This document shows, one piece after another, positions 24,904 to 31,883 of a stretch of 43,846 nt of DNA. This stretch comes from an uncultured delta proteobacterium. GTDB taxonomy: Bacteria > Myxococcota_A > Polyangia > Polyangiales > Polyangiaceae. The stretch covers positions 1 through 43,846 of the forward strand of contig CAIVJW010000096.1 of assembly GCA_903906315.1 (NCBI GenBank), given 5' to 3'. A model generated the notes under the pieces. It made no database searches and was not told the origin of the DNA. It saw only the letters and a list, made by a program, of their open reading frames with translations. Position numbers and translations under genes: made by a program. Numbering within the stretch: position 1 is the stretch's first letter; every line of letters begins with the position of its first letter.

Positions 24904-25039
24904 TTCGGGGCCGCTCGCGGCCCCGTGGAGACTACGGTTCGGGGCCGCTCGCGGCCCCGTCGAGACTACGGTGCGGGGACTATCGCGGCCCCGTCGAGAC
25001 TACGGTGCGGGGACGATCGCGGCCCCGTCGAGACTACGG
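24904..25039. repeat. Four tandem 34-bp units with palindromic cores between had and oah
   Basis: Units at 24904-24937, 24938-24971, 24972-25005 and 25006-25039 share the ends GCGGCCCCGT(G/C)GAG and ACTACGG. The first two contain GGGGCCGC-TC-GCGGCCCC, a perfect 8-bp stem. In the last two the left arm has diverged (GGGGACTATC, GGGGACGATC), so the hairpin is imperfect. The fourth unit runs through the had stop codon (TAG at 25034-25036 on the minus strand), so the array may have grown from the 3' end of had. It could attenuate or process mRNA between the two genes. Confidence 0.9.
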
Positions 25040-26119
25040 AACCAGGACCGCCAGCTTCGACATCGCGTGCGCGCGCACGGCGTCGAGGACGGCGTTGACG
25101 TCATCCATGGGGCGACGCTCGACGAAGGAGCGCACGGCCACCTTGCCGGAGAGCACCAGGTCGACGACCCCTGCGTAGAGCTCCGGCGCGCAGCCCCAGT
25201 TGCCGAAGATCTCGGCGTCGAGGGCCATCACGTTCGACAGGCGGACGGAGACCTTGTCGCGCGTGTAGCCGACGACCGAGAGGCTGCCGCCGCGGTCGAG
25301 CAGGTCGAACGCGGTCTCCTGCCCGGCGGTGGTGCCGCTCGTCTCGAACACGCGCAGCGGCGCGTCGGTCGCGCCCCACGCCTTGCGGCGCGCGCGGATC
25401 ACGTTGCGGAGGTCCTTCGAGGTCTGGCCGCGCGCGTCGATGCGCTCGTCGACCGCGTCGCCGAGGGCCTCGAGCCGCGCCGGGCTCACGTCGATGGCGA
25501 CGACCTTCGCGCCGAGCGCATGCGCGATCTGGGCGCCGAAGCCGCCGACTCCGCCCGCGCCGACGAACACCGCGACGTCGCCGGCGGCGAGGCCGGCGCG
25601 AACGACGGCCTGGTAGGCGGTCGTGGCCGCGTCGGCGACGGGCGCGATCTCCCAGGCCTCCAGGCCCGCGGCGCCGATGGGCCCGGACAGGCCGGGCGCG
25701 TCGTCGAGCGCGACGACGTCGCGGCCCGGGACGACCACGTGCGAGGCGAACCCGCCGTCGGCGTCGTTGCCCGGCATGAGCCCCTTCGGGCACGCCGTCG
25801 CGCGGCCGCTCTTGCACGCGCGGCACACGCCGCAGGGCGAGACGGCCGGCGCGAGGACGCGCTTTCCCGCGAGGTCCCCGCGCACACCGGCGCCCATCGC
25901 GAGGACGCGCCCGACGACCTCGTGGCCGAGCACGAGCGGCAGCGGCGCGCGGGGCGCCACGTCGCCGTCGGCAAAGCCGAGGTCGGTGTGGCAGACGCCG
26001 CAGCCGAGCACCTCGAGCAGCACCGCGCCATCCGGCGGATCGCCCCACGTTCGGTCGACGCGCACGAGCGGCGTCTTCGGAGCCTCGAGAACCCAGGCGT
26101 AGCCTCGCACCGTCATCAT
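25034..26119 (-). CDS. had: 6-hydroxycyclohex-1-ene-1-carbonyl-CoA dehydrogenase
   Basis: A 361-residue zinc-dependent alcohol dehydrogenase predicted to oxidise the Dch product with NAD+ to 6-oxocyclohex-1-ene-1-carbonyl-CoA. Catalytic zinc ligands are C43 (CGVCHTDLGF) and H66-E67 (LGHEVVG). The structural zinc site is C96, C99, C102 and C110. The nucleotide fold shows VFVGAGGVGGFGAQIAH and ends with the acidic residue in VVAIDVS. Sequence alone says medium-chain dehydrogenase; the substrate call comes from length, from WGCAPELYAGVVDLV-type C-terminal features and from linkage to oah-dch-bcr. GTG 26122, ATG 26119 or ATG 26116 could be the start; no strong ribosome-binding site decides it. 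Confidence 0.87.
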   Translation of the reverse strand: MMTVRGYAWVLEAPKTPLVRVDRTWGDPPDGAVLLEVLGCGVCHTDLGFADGDVAPRAPLPLVLGHEVVGRVLAMGAGVRGDLAGKRVLAPAVSPCGVCRACKSGRATACPKGLMPGNDADGGFASHVVVPGRDVVALDDAPGLSGPIGAAGLEAWEIAPVADAATTAYQAVVRAGLAAGDVAVFVGAGGVGGFGAQIAHALGAKVVAIDVSPARLEALGDAVDERIDARGQTSKDLRNVIRARRKAWGATDAPLRVFETSGTTAGQETAFDLLDRGGSLSVVGYTRDKVSVRLSNVMALDAEIFGNWGCAPELYAGVVDLVLSGKVAVRSFVERRPMDDVNAVLDAVRAHAMSKLAVLVP

Positions 26120-26186
26120 CACCCCAGCTCTGCGCCTGCCGGCGCGCTCGCCCGCCCCGCGGCGACGCGAGACGAGCCTGCCCTCT

Positions 26187-26210
26187 CGCGCTGCTTCACG
26201 ACGCAGCGCG
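26187..26210. promoter_or_regulatory. Inverted repeat in the had leader
   Basis: CGCGCTGC-TTCACGAC-GCAGCGCG has perfect 8-bp arms and an 8-nt spacer, 68 bp before the had start. It could be an operator or an mRNA hairpin. Confidence 0.45.
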
Positions 26211-26332
26211 CGATCTCAACCACCCGCACCCGTTGCAGCCCGCCTCACCCCTCGGCGCAGCGAGTGCGCCTCGAAGTCCCGCTCGAGCCTGAGCGCGTGC
26301 GCCCTGCAGCGTGCATGCCACGGCGGCGTCGA

Positions 26333-26350
26333 ACATGACGAGGATCATGT
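26333..26350. promoter_or_regulatory. Inverted repeat ACATGA-N6-TCATGT
   Basis: Perfect 6-bp arms about 215 bp upstream of had. Size and spacing fit a dimeric-repressor site. The right arm lies in one copy of the ATCATGTCGG direct repeat. Confidence 0.4.
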
Positions 26351-26433
26351 CGGGGCGAGGATTCGACGCTGCGTCAGGCCGACCCAAGGCCGGCCCACGC
26401 GACGCGACGCGCCCCCGAGGACCGCCGTTTCCC

Positions 26434-26453
26434 GAGACATTTCGCGGAATCTC
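26434..26453. promoter_or_regulatory. 20-bp imperfect palindrome
   Basis: GAGACATTTCGCGGAATCTC has symmetric ends (GAGA/TCTC) and a near-palindromic core ATTTCGCGGAAT with one mismatched pair. It is a candidate operator in the shared had/mltG upstream region. Confidence 0.35.
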
Positions 26454-26618
26454 GCGGTCGATCGCGCGTCCCACCGAGGGCGGAGGCGCCGAGGAGGTTG
26501 ACGGCCGGTCCGGTCGATGAATCATGTCGGCGGCCCGGCGAATGACGCACCCCGCCTCAACGCACGCGATGACCGCACGCCACGCCAGGCGCGGACCGTG
26601 CGCGCTCGGAGGCCAGCG

Positions 26619-27860
26619 ATGAGCGGTCGACGTCGCGATCCCTCCCCGCGTCCGACCCCGCCGCCGCGGTCCGGACCGCCTCCGCAGCGACGCCGCAAGC
26701 CCCCGGGCAAGCCCGCGGTGCTTCGGTCCCCGGGCGCGAAGATCCCGATCGGCGACCGCGTCGGCCCCCGCGCGCGCGCCGCCCTGTGGGCGGTCGTCAC
26801 GCTCGCGGCGATCGGCACGGTCGTCGGCCTCTCGCTGGTCGTCGGCTACGGGCGATCGAAGGTGTCGACGGGCGACAAGGTCGTCGACCTCGACTGGCCC
26901 GAGGGCCTCGACGCCGACGGCGCGGCGGAGCTCCTCGAGCGCCTCGGCCTCGTCGAGAGCCGGCGATCGATGGCGGTGTTCCTGCGCGCGACGGGCGGCG
27001 CCGGCGACTTCGCGCCGGGCCCTCACCTCGTCTCGCAGGGCGCGACGCCGTGGGAGCTGCGCACGCTCCTGTCGCGGTCGCTCATCCGGCGCGCCGTCCG
27101 CGTCACCATCCCCGAGGGCTTCCACCGCTACGACCTCGCCGCGAGGCTCGAGAAGCTCCGCGTCGCGAGCAAGCGCGCGTTCCTCGCGGCGAGCGCGGAC
27201 GGCAAGCTGCTCGAGGACGTCGGCATCGAGAAGGGCGGCAGCGTCGGCGCCGAGAGCGCCGAGGGCTACCTCTTCCCGGCCACGTACGACCTGCAGCTCG
27301 ACACCGACCCGCGCGAGGTCGTCAAGCGCCTCGTGTCGGAGTCCGACAAGCGCTGGGAGGCGATCGCCGGGCAGCACGCGGACGCCCTCGCGTCGCTCCG
27401 CGGCAGCCTGGGCTGGGGCCGGCGCGAGGTGCTGACGCTCGCGTCCGTGATCGAGAAGGAGGCCGTCGTCGACGACGAGCGCCCGATCATCGCGAGCGTG
27501 TTCCTGAACCGCCTCACGAGCGACGAGTTCCTCCCGAAGCACCGGCTGCAATCCGACCCGACGGCGTCGTACGGCTGCGTCGCGTTCCCGGCGGACGCGC
27601 CGTCCTGCGCGAGCTTCGCCGGCAAGCCGACGCCGGCGGTGAACTCCGACGCGAAGAACCGCTACAGCACCTACGCGCACGGGGGCCTGCCGCCGGGGCC
27701 GATCTGCAACCCGAGCACGAAGTCCATCGCGGCCGTGCTCGCGCCCACGCCGACGCGCTTCCTCTACTTCGTCGCGGCGGGCGGCGGGCGGCACACGTTC
27801 AGCGAGACGTTCGAGGCCCACAGCGAGGCGGTGCGCAAGCTGCGCGCCTCGAAGCCGTGA
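26619..27860 (+). CDS. mltG: Endolytic murein transglycosylase
   Basis: A 413-residue YceG/MltG-family enzyme that cuts nascent peptidoglycan strands at the inner membrane. A basic, Pro-rich cytoplasmic start is followed by one membrane helix at about 55-76 and a LysM-like region (SLIRRAVRVTIPEGF). The catalytic domain shows LASVIEKEAVVDDERPIIAS with conserved Glu at 279 and 281, then FLNRL, LQSDPTASYG, YSTYAHGGLPPGPICNPS and FLYFVA. ATG at 26619 is chosen because GGAGG lies 6 nt upstream. A start 34 codons earlier is open but unsupported. It overlaps the next gene by 4 nt. Confidence 0.93.
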   Translation: MSGRRRDPSPRPTPPPRSGPPPQRRRKPPGKPAVLRSPGAKIPIGDRVGPRARAALWAVVTLAAIGTVVGLSLVVGYGRSKVSTGDKVVDLDWPEGLDADGAAELLERLGLVESRRSMAVFLRATGGAGDFAPGPHLVSQGATPWELRTLLSRSLIRRAVRVTIPEGFHRYDLAARLEKLRVASKRAFLAASADGKLLEDVGIEKGGSVGAESAEGYLFPATYDLQLDTDPREVVKRLVSESDKRWEAIAGQHADALASLRGSLGWGRREVLTLASVIEKEAVVDDERPIIASVFLNRLTSDEFLPKHRLQSDPTASYGCVAFPADAPSCASFAGKPTPAVNSDAKNRYSTYAHGGLPPGPICNPSTKSIAAVLAPTPTRFLYFVAAGGGRHTFSETFEAHSEAVRKLRASKP

Positions 27861-28750
27861 CCGACGACGCAGCCCTCCCCCCGGCACAGACCGACGCGGG
27901 CGGGTCGCCGTGGTTTGCGGTCGGCCTGATCGCCGCGCCCGCGATCACGATCGCCGGGCTCGTCGTCGCGCCGCACCTCGCGATCGGCGAGGGCGCCGCC
28001 GCCCTGGTCACCTTCGTCGGCGGGGCGAGCACCGGGCTCGCGGCGCTCGCGATCGCGGCCCCCGGCAAGCTCTCGCCGCGCACCACGCTGACGCTCGCGG
28101 TCGGGAGCGCCGGGGCGCTCGGAGCCGCGGCGGCGATGGGCGTCGGATCGCGGTGGGCGCTCGTGCTCGTGAATGCGGCGATCGTGACGTTCGCGCACGC
28201 GGTGGGCGGCGCGGTGGGGCGTCGCGTCGCGCACCCCGGTCACCTCCTGCCCGCGTGCGTCGTGGCCGCGGCCGCGGACCTCGCGTCGGTGCTGCACCCC
28301 GCCGGGCCGTCGCACGCGATCGCCTCGAGCGACCGCGCCCTCGCCGTGCTCACCCTCGGCGCGGCCGTCCCCGGCACGCCGCACGTGGCCCCCGCGCTCG
28401 GCGCCGGCGATCTCCTCTTCCTCGCGCTGGTCCTCGGCGCCGCCGCGACCCACCGGATGTCGATCGCGCGCACCGCCGCCCTCGGCGCGGCGGGCGTGAT
28501 CGCCGCGGGGATCCTCTCCGCGATCGTCGGCGCGCCGGTGCCTGCGCTCGTCACGATCGGCGTCGCGATCGTCGCCGGCCTGCCCGCCGCGCGGCGGCTG
28601 CGCGCCGAGGACCGCCGCACCGCGGGGCTGTCGGTCGCGATCGCCGCCGCGGTGCTCGCGGCCCTCGGGATGCAGCGCCTCACGGCCCGCGAGCCCGCCG
28701 CCGAGGCCCCGGCCGACGCGGGCGCCGACGACGGCTCCACGCCGCGCTGA
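27857..28750 (+). CDS. Polytopic membrane protein of unknown function
   Basis: A 297-residue, Ala/Gly/Val-rich protein with about eight or nine hydrophobic helices from residue 18 to 275 and an acidic C-terminal tail. No transporter or enzyme motif is recognised. Its GTG overlaps the mltG stop (GTGA at 27857-27860), so it is probably made together with the transglycosylase, and a role in the envelope is a reasonable but unproven inference. Confidence 0.75.
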   Translation: MTDDAALPPAQTDAGGSPWFAVGLIAAPAITIAGLVVAPHLAIGEGAAALVTFVGGASTGLAALAIAAPGKLSPRTTLTLAVGSAGALGAAAAMGVGSRWALVLVNAAIVTFAHAVGGAVGRRVAHPGHLLPACVVAAAADLASVLHPAGPSHAIASSDRALAVLTLGAAVPGTPHVAPALGAGDLLFLALVLGAAATHRMSIARTAALGAAGVIAAGILSAIVGAPVPALVTIGVAIVAGLPAARRLRAEDRRTAGLSVAIAAAVLAALGMQRLTAREPAAEAPADAGADDGSTPR

Positions 28751-28820
28751 CGGGCCGGCGAGGTCGCTCGACCCGACCTGGCTTCCCCCGTGCGCCGCGT
28801 CATGGCAGCGTCCCGCCACC

Positions 28821-29816
28821 ATGCGCTTGGCCCCCCTGCTCCCTCTCGTCTCGCTGATCCCGCTGCTGCTCGCCGCGTGCGACAAGGAAGCGCCTCCGGC
28901 TCCGCCGACCGAGAAGCCCCTCGAGAAGGCCGCCGCGACGGCCAGCGCCAAGGCGACGGCCAGCGCCAAGGCGACGGCCAGCGCGGCCGCGCCGCCCGGC
29001 GAGGTGCCCGCCTACGCCGCGCACAAGGTGCCCGCCGGCAGCGCTTCCGACGGCACGTGGACAGGGCCGTTCGAGGTCGTCCGCGAGAAGGGCCACCTCG
29101 GGCTCGACTACGTGAAGGCGATGGACGAGTGCGTGAAGGAGGGCAAGGCGCTCTGCACCGAGACGCAGTGGTCGCGCGCCTGCGAGGCCGATCCGGCCCT
29201 CGGGAAGATCGAGACGTGGACGGCCTCGGCCAACCCCGACGGGCGCCTGGTCGTGCGCGGGGCGGCCGACGGGACGTGCGGCACGCGCACCCTCTCCGAG
29301 GTGAACGCGAGCGTGCCCGCGCGCGGCGCCGTCTGCTGCGACCGCGCGCTCGGCATCAAGACGAGCAACAAGAACGAGGCGTTCCTCAAGGCCTCGTCCA
29401 AGCACATGCTCGACTACGAGAAGGCCGTCCGCGACCGCGACGCGATCGCGCTCGCCGCCGTCTATGCGGACACGGTCAGCTTCATGGGCAAGGATTACCC
29501 GCGCGAGGCGCTCCTCAAGGTGCACCAGAAGTACTGGGCAGCCGCGCCGGACCAGTGGACGATCTTCGACACCTGCGACATCTCCATCGACAAGTCGCAG
29601 ACCGACCCGCGCCTGCTCACCGACTGCCGCACGATCTTCCACAAGGGCGGCAAGATCTTCGTCGCGGTCCAGCGCTTCCTCCGCGGCGGCAGCCCGATGA
29701 AGGTGCAGGTCATCGGCGACGTGAACAGCCTGGTCGGCGGCGCCGACAGCCCGCAGGACAGCGCCGGCGGCAAGGAGACGAAGGAGCGCGTCGGCATCCT
29801 GCTGCTCACCGAGTGA
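28821..29816 (+). CDS. Lipoprotein with sulfatase-modifying-factor-like and NTF2-like parts
   Basis: A 331-residue predicted lipoprotein (LLAAC, C20) with an Ala/Lys repeat linker. Residues about 85-175 contain MDECVKEGKALCTETQWSRACE and RGAVCC, which resemble the core of formylglycine-generating-enzyme-like (SUMF1) domains, but the region is far too short for an active enzyme. From about 190 a helical start and the strands AAVYADTVSFMGKDYPREALL suggest an NTF2-like domain. Both domain readings are by pattern only. It stands between mltG's partner and the next lipoprotein on the same strand. Confidence 0.75.
   Translation: MRLAPLLPLVSLIPLLLAACDKEAPPAPPTEKPLEKAAATASAKATASAKATASAAAPPGEVPAYAAHKVPAGSASDGTWTGPFEVVREKGHLGLDYVKAMDECVKEGKALCTETQWSRACEADPALGKIETWTASANPDGRLVVRGAADGTCGTRTLSEVNASVPARGAVCCDRALGIKTSNKNEAFLKASSKHMLDYEKAVRDRDAIALAAVYADTVSFMGKDYPREALLKVHQKYWAAAPDQWTIFDTCDISIDKSQTDPRLLTDCRTIFHKGGKIFVAVQRFLRGGSPMKVQVIGDVNSLVGGADSPQDSAGGKETKERVGILLLTE
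28935..28985. repeat. 18-bp tandem repeat in a lipoprotein linker
   Basis: Two full copies and most of a third of GCGACGGCCAGCGCCAAG encode Ala-Thr-Ala-Ser-Ala-Lys. The flexible tether lies after the lipidated Cys. Confidence 0.85.
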
Positions 29817-29889
29817 GCGAGCTCACGGGCGCTTCCGCCGCACGTTCCGGGCCGAATGGATGTAGCCTCCGCGCCCCGGAGCCCCCCGC

Positions 29890-30585
29890 GTGAGCCGTTC
29901 ATCCACCCTCCCCGCCCCGTCCAAGCCCATCCGGCTCGCGATCACCGCCGCGATCGCCGGCCTCGCCGCGTGCGCCGGGCCGGCGACCACCGCCTCCACG
30001 GACGGCAACCCGCCTCCCGCGGTAGCCGCCTCGGCCGCCTCGGCCCCGGTCGGCGCGACGACCGCCCCCGCGACGATCGCGAGCGCGCCGGCGCCGTCGA
30101 CGACCACCGAGGCCGCCCCGATCGCCCCCGACGCGCCCACGCCTGCCGCCGCCGCCCTGGGCCGCGCCGAGTCGCCGGCGCGTGCCTCCGCCGCGCCGCT
30201 CCCCGACGTGAAGGTCGGCAACATCGGCATGCACATCGGCGGAGGGCCGAACGACGCCCCGACCAAGGAGCCGATCAAGAAGTCCGTCGAGCCGCACTTC
30301 GAGGCGTTCCGCGCGTGCTTCGGCGAGCTCGACGACAAGGACAAGGGGGGCGACTTCGGCGTCGACCTGCGCATCGAGCGCGGCGGCGGCAAGGCCAACG
30401 TCAGCCACCCGCGCACCGCCCTCAAGGGCAAGGCCTTCGAGGCGTGCGTCGTGCGGACGTTCGAGGCGATCGAGTTCCTGCCCCCCAAGGGTGGCACGAC
30501 GACGGTCAGCTACTCGCTGCGCTTCACGCCCGCGAAGGGCGCCGGATCGACGTCGCGGAAGGCCCCGAAGGCGCCGTCGCGTTGA
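29890..30585 (+). CDS. Lipoprotein with AgmX/PglI-type C-terminal domain
   Basis: A 231-residue predicted lipoprotein (LAAC, C28). About 80 residues of Ala/Pro/Thr-rich linker lead to a C-terminal domain of ~100 residues: IKKSVEPHFEAFRACFGE, then VDLRIERGGGKANV, then FEACVVRTFEAIEFLPP and VSYSLRF. The helix plus TonB-like strand layout with two Cys matches the tail domain shared by AgmX and PglI, which act in gliding motility and related surface machines in myxobacteria. The role of this copy is unknown. GTG start; a TAGCCT hexamer lies at 29863. Confidence 0.78.
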   Translation: MSRSSTLPAPSKPIRLAITAAIAGLAACAGPATTASTDGNPPPAVAASAASAPVGATTAPATIASAPAPSTTTEAAPIAPDAPTPAAAALGRAESPARASAAPLPDVKVGNIGMHIGGGPNDAPTKEPIKKSVEPHFEAFRACFGELDDKDKGGDFGVDLRIERGGGKANVSHPRTALKGKAFEACVVRTFEAIEFLPPKGGTTTVSYSLRFTPAKGAGSTSRKAPKAPSR

Positions 30586-30591
30586 GGCCCC

Positions 30592-30617
30592 GATCTCGGC
30601 CGAAAAGTGCCGAGATC
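30592..30617. terminator. Perfect 9-bp hairpin after the AgmX-tail lipoprotein gene
   Basis: GATCTCGGC-CGAAAAGT-GCCGAGATC begins 6 nt after the stop codon. There is no T-run after it. A terminator is most likely, but an operator for the downstream gene at 30674 is possible. Confidence 0.5.
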
Positions 30618-30673
30618 ACACAGGTTGGTGGTAGTCATCCAGGGCGTCGCGAGGACGCCGGAGGAAGCGGAGC

Positions 30674-31873
30674 ATGAGAACAGCGCTCGTGGCGGTTTTC
30701 GGGTTGGCGTTGGGCACGTGGACGACCTCGGCTTTCGCGCACGGTGGCGAGGGGCCCGCGTCCGCCGGAGCCGCCGAGCCCGCGCCGGCCCCCGTCGCGC
30801 CGCCCACGCCAGCGGCCACGCCAGCGGCGCCCCCTGCCGCCGGCGCTCACGCCGCCCCGGCCGCTGCGCCGGCGGGCGCCCCCGGGCCGCATCACGGGGG
30901 CGCGCACGGCCACGGTCACCACGGTCACCACGGCGCCCAGGCCGGCGAAGGCCACCACGGCGATCACGCAGGCCACGACGGCGAGCACGAGGAAGAGGAG
31001 GAGGGCGACCACCTAACGGCCGGCGCCGACGTCGTCTTCGGCTTCGGCCGCCAGGAAGTGGGCCTCGAGCGCACCTTCGTCACGTCGGTCCTGCTCGGCG
31101 CCCAGTACCACTTCGCGCCGTGGTTCAACCTCGGGTTGAAGTGGCCGGTGACGGTCGGCAGCCTCGCCGGCGAGACCGGCCGGACCGCGATCGGCAACGT
31201 GGGCAACGTCGAGATCGGCCCCGAGGTCGAGCTCGAGATCGCCCACGGCCTCAAGCTGCCGATCGAGCTCGGGCTCGCGCTCCCCACCGCGGGCGGCGAC
31301 CCGTTCCACCCGACCGACGAGGGTGCTCGCCGGCAGGCCGCGATCAACGAGATCGCCTCCGCCACCCGCGGCGGCGAGGTGAGCGCGCTGTTCGCGGCGG
31401 GTCGCTTCGGCCTGGTCCCGCGCATCGCCCTCGAGCTCGAGCGCGGGCCGATCGAGGCCGGCCTCTACACGAAGGCCGAGCTGCTCTTCAAGTCGGGCGG
31501 CGAGGACCCGTCGGCCGCGCTGCACCTCGAGCGCAAGTCCCCGGGCGTCGAGTGGGTCACGGGCGCGAGCCTGTTCTGGCGGGCCGTGCCGAACCACTTC
31601 TCGATCGGCACGCGCGCGTGGGTCAACTACGCAGCGGTCGAGGGCGCGACGAAGACGGAGCTGCCGGAATGCGCCGGCCCGGTCACGACCGACTGCACGA
31701 AGGCGGGCGCGGCGCCCGTCGAGCCCTCCAAGGTGCAGGCCGTCCTCGAGCCCGGCGTGAAGTTCCGGTCGGGCGCCTTCCGCTCGTCGCTCGGCTACAT
31801 CCTGCCTCTCGGCGGCCCGCTCGCCGACAAGGGCTACGGCGGCGTGCGGCTCGCGCTCGGCGCGGTCTACTGA
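30674..31873 (+). CDS. Outer-membrane beta-barrel-like protein with His-rich N-terminal region
   Basis: A 399-residue exported protein with a signal peptide cleaved after AFA (residue 22). An Ala/Pro linker leads to about 35 residues holding over a dozen His plus a run of Glu/Asp (about 73-108), a strong candidate for metal binding. From about 112 to the end, alternating amphipathic strands and a terminal aromatic residue (GGVRLALGAVY) suggest an outer-membrane barrel. No known transporter family is recognised. GGAGGAAG and GGAG precede the ATG. Glucokinase starts 10 nt downstream, so the two may share an mRNA. Confidence 0.78.
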   Translation: MRTALVAVFGLALGTWTTSAFAHGGEGPASAGAAEPAPAPVAPPTPAATPAAPPAAGAHAAPAAAPAGAPGPHHGGAHGHGHHGHHGAQAGEGHHGDHAGHDGEHEEEEEGDHLTAGADVVFGFGRQEVGLERTFVTSVLLGAQYHFAPWFNLGLKWPVTVGSLAGETGRTAIGNVGNVEIGPEVELEIAHGLKLPIELGLALPTAGGDPFHPTDEGARRQAAINEIASATRGGEVSALFAAGRFGLVPRIALELERGPIEAGLYTKAELLFKSGGEDPSAALHLERKSPGVEWVTGASLFWRAVPNHFSIGTRAWVNYAAVEGATKTELPECAGPVTTDCTKAGAAPVEPSKVQAVLEPGVKFRSGAFRSSLGYILPLGGPLADKGYGGVRLALGAVY

Positions 31874-31883
31874 CGGGACCGTC

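Larger units (their letters stand above)
26120..26618. other. Long divergent intergenic region upstream of had and mltG
   Basis: About 500 bp without a supported gene, and visibly less GC-rich in parts than the flanking genes. It holds three inverted repeats (26187-26210, 26333-26350, 26434-26453) and a 10-nt direct repeat ATCATGTCGG at 26344-26353 and 26521-26530. A 69-codon open frame at 26311-26520 lacks a ribosome-binding site and is not called. This must carry the promoter of the benzoyl-CoA operon, but no hexamer pair stands out. Confidence 0.6.

Noticed and set aside
24904-25039. CRISPR array reading of the 34-bp repeats
   Set aside because: The units are directly adjacent with no spacers and no cas genes nearby.
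18196-26119. Recent horizontal transfer of the bcr cluster judged by composition
   Set aside because: GC level and codon style look like the neighbours by eye and no integrase, tRNA or IS element flanks it. Older transfer cannot be excluded without phylogeny.
26311-26520. A 69-residue open frame between had and mltG
   Set aside because: No ribosome-binding site or recognisable domain, and it runs across two of the inverted repeats. Treated as non-coding.
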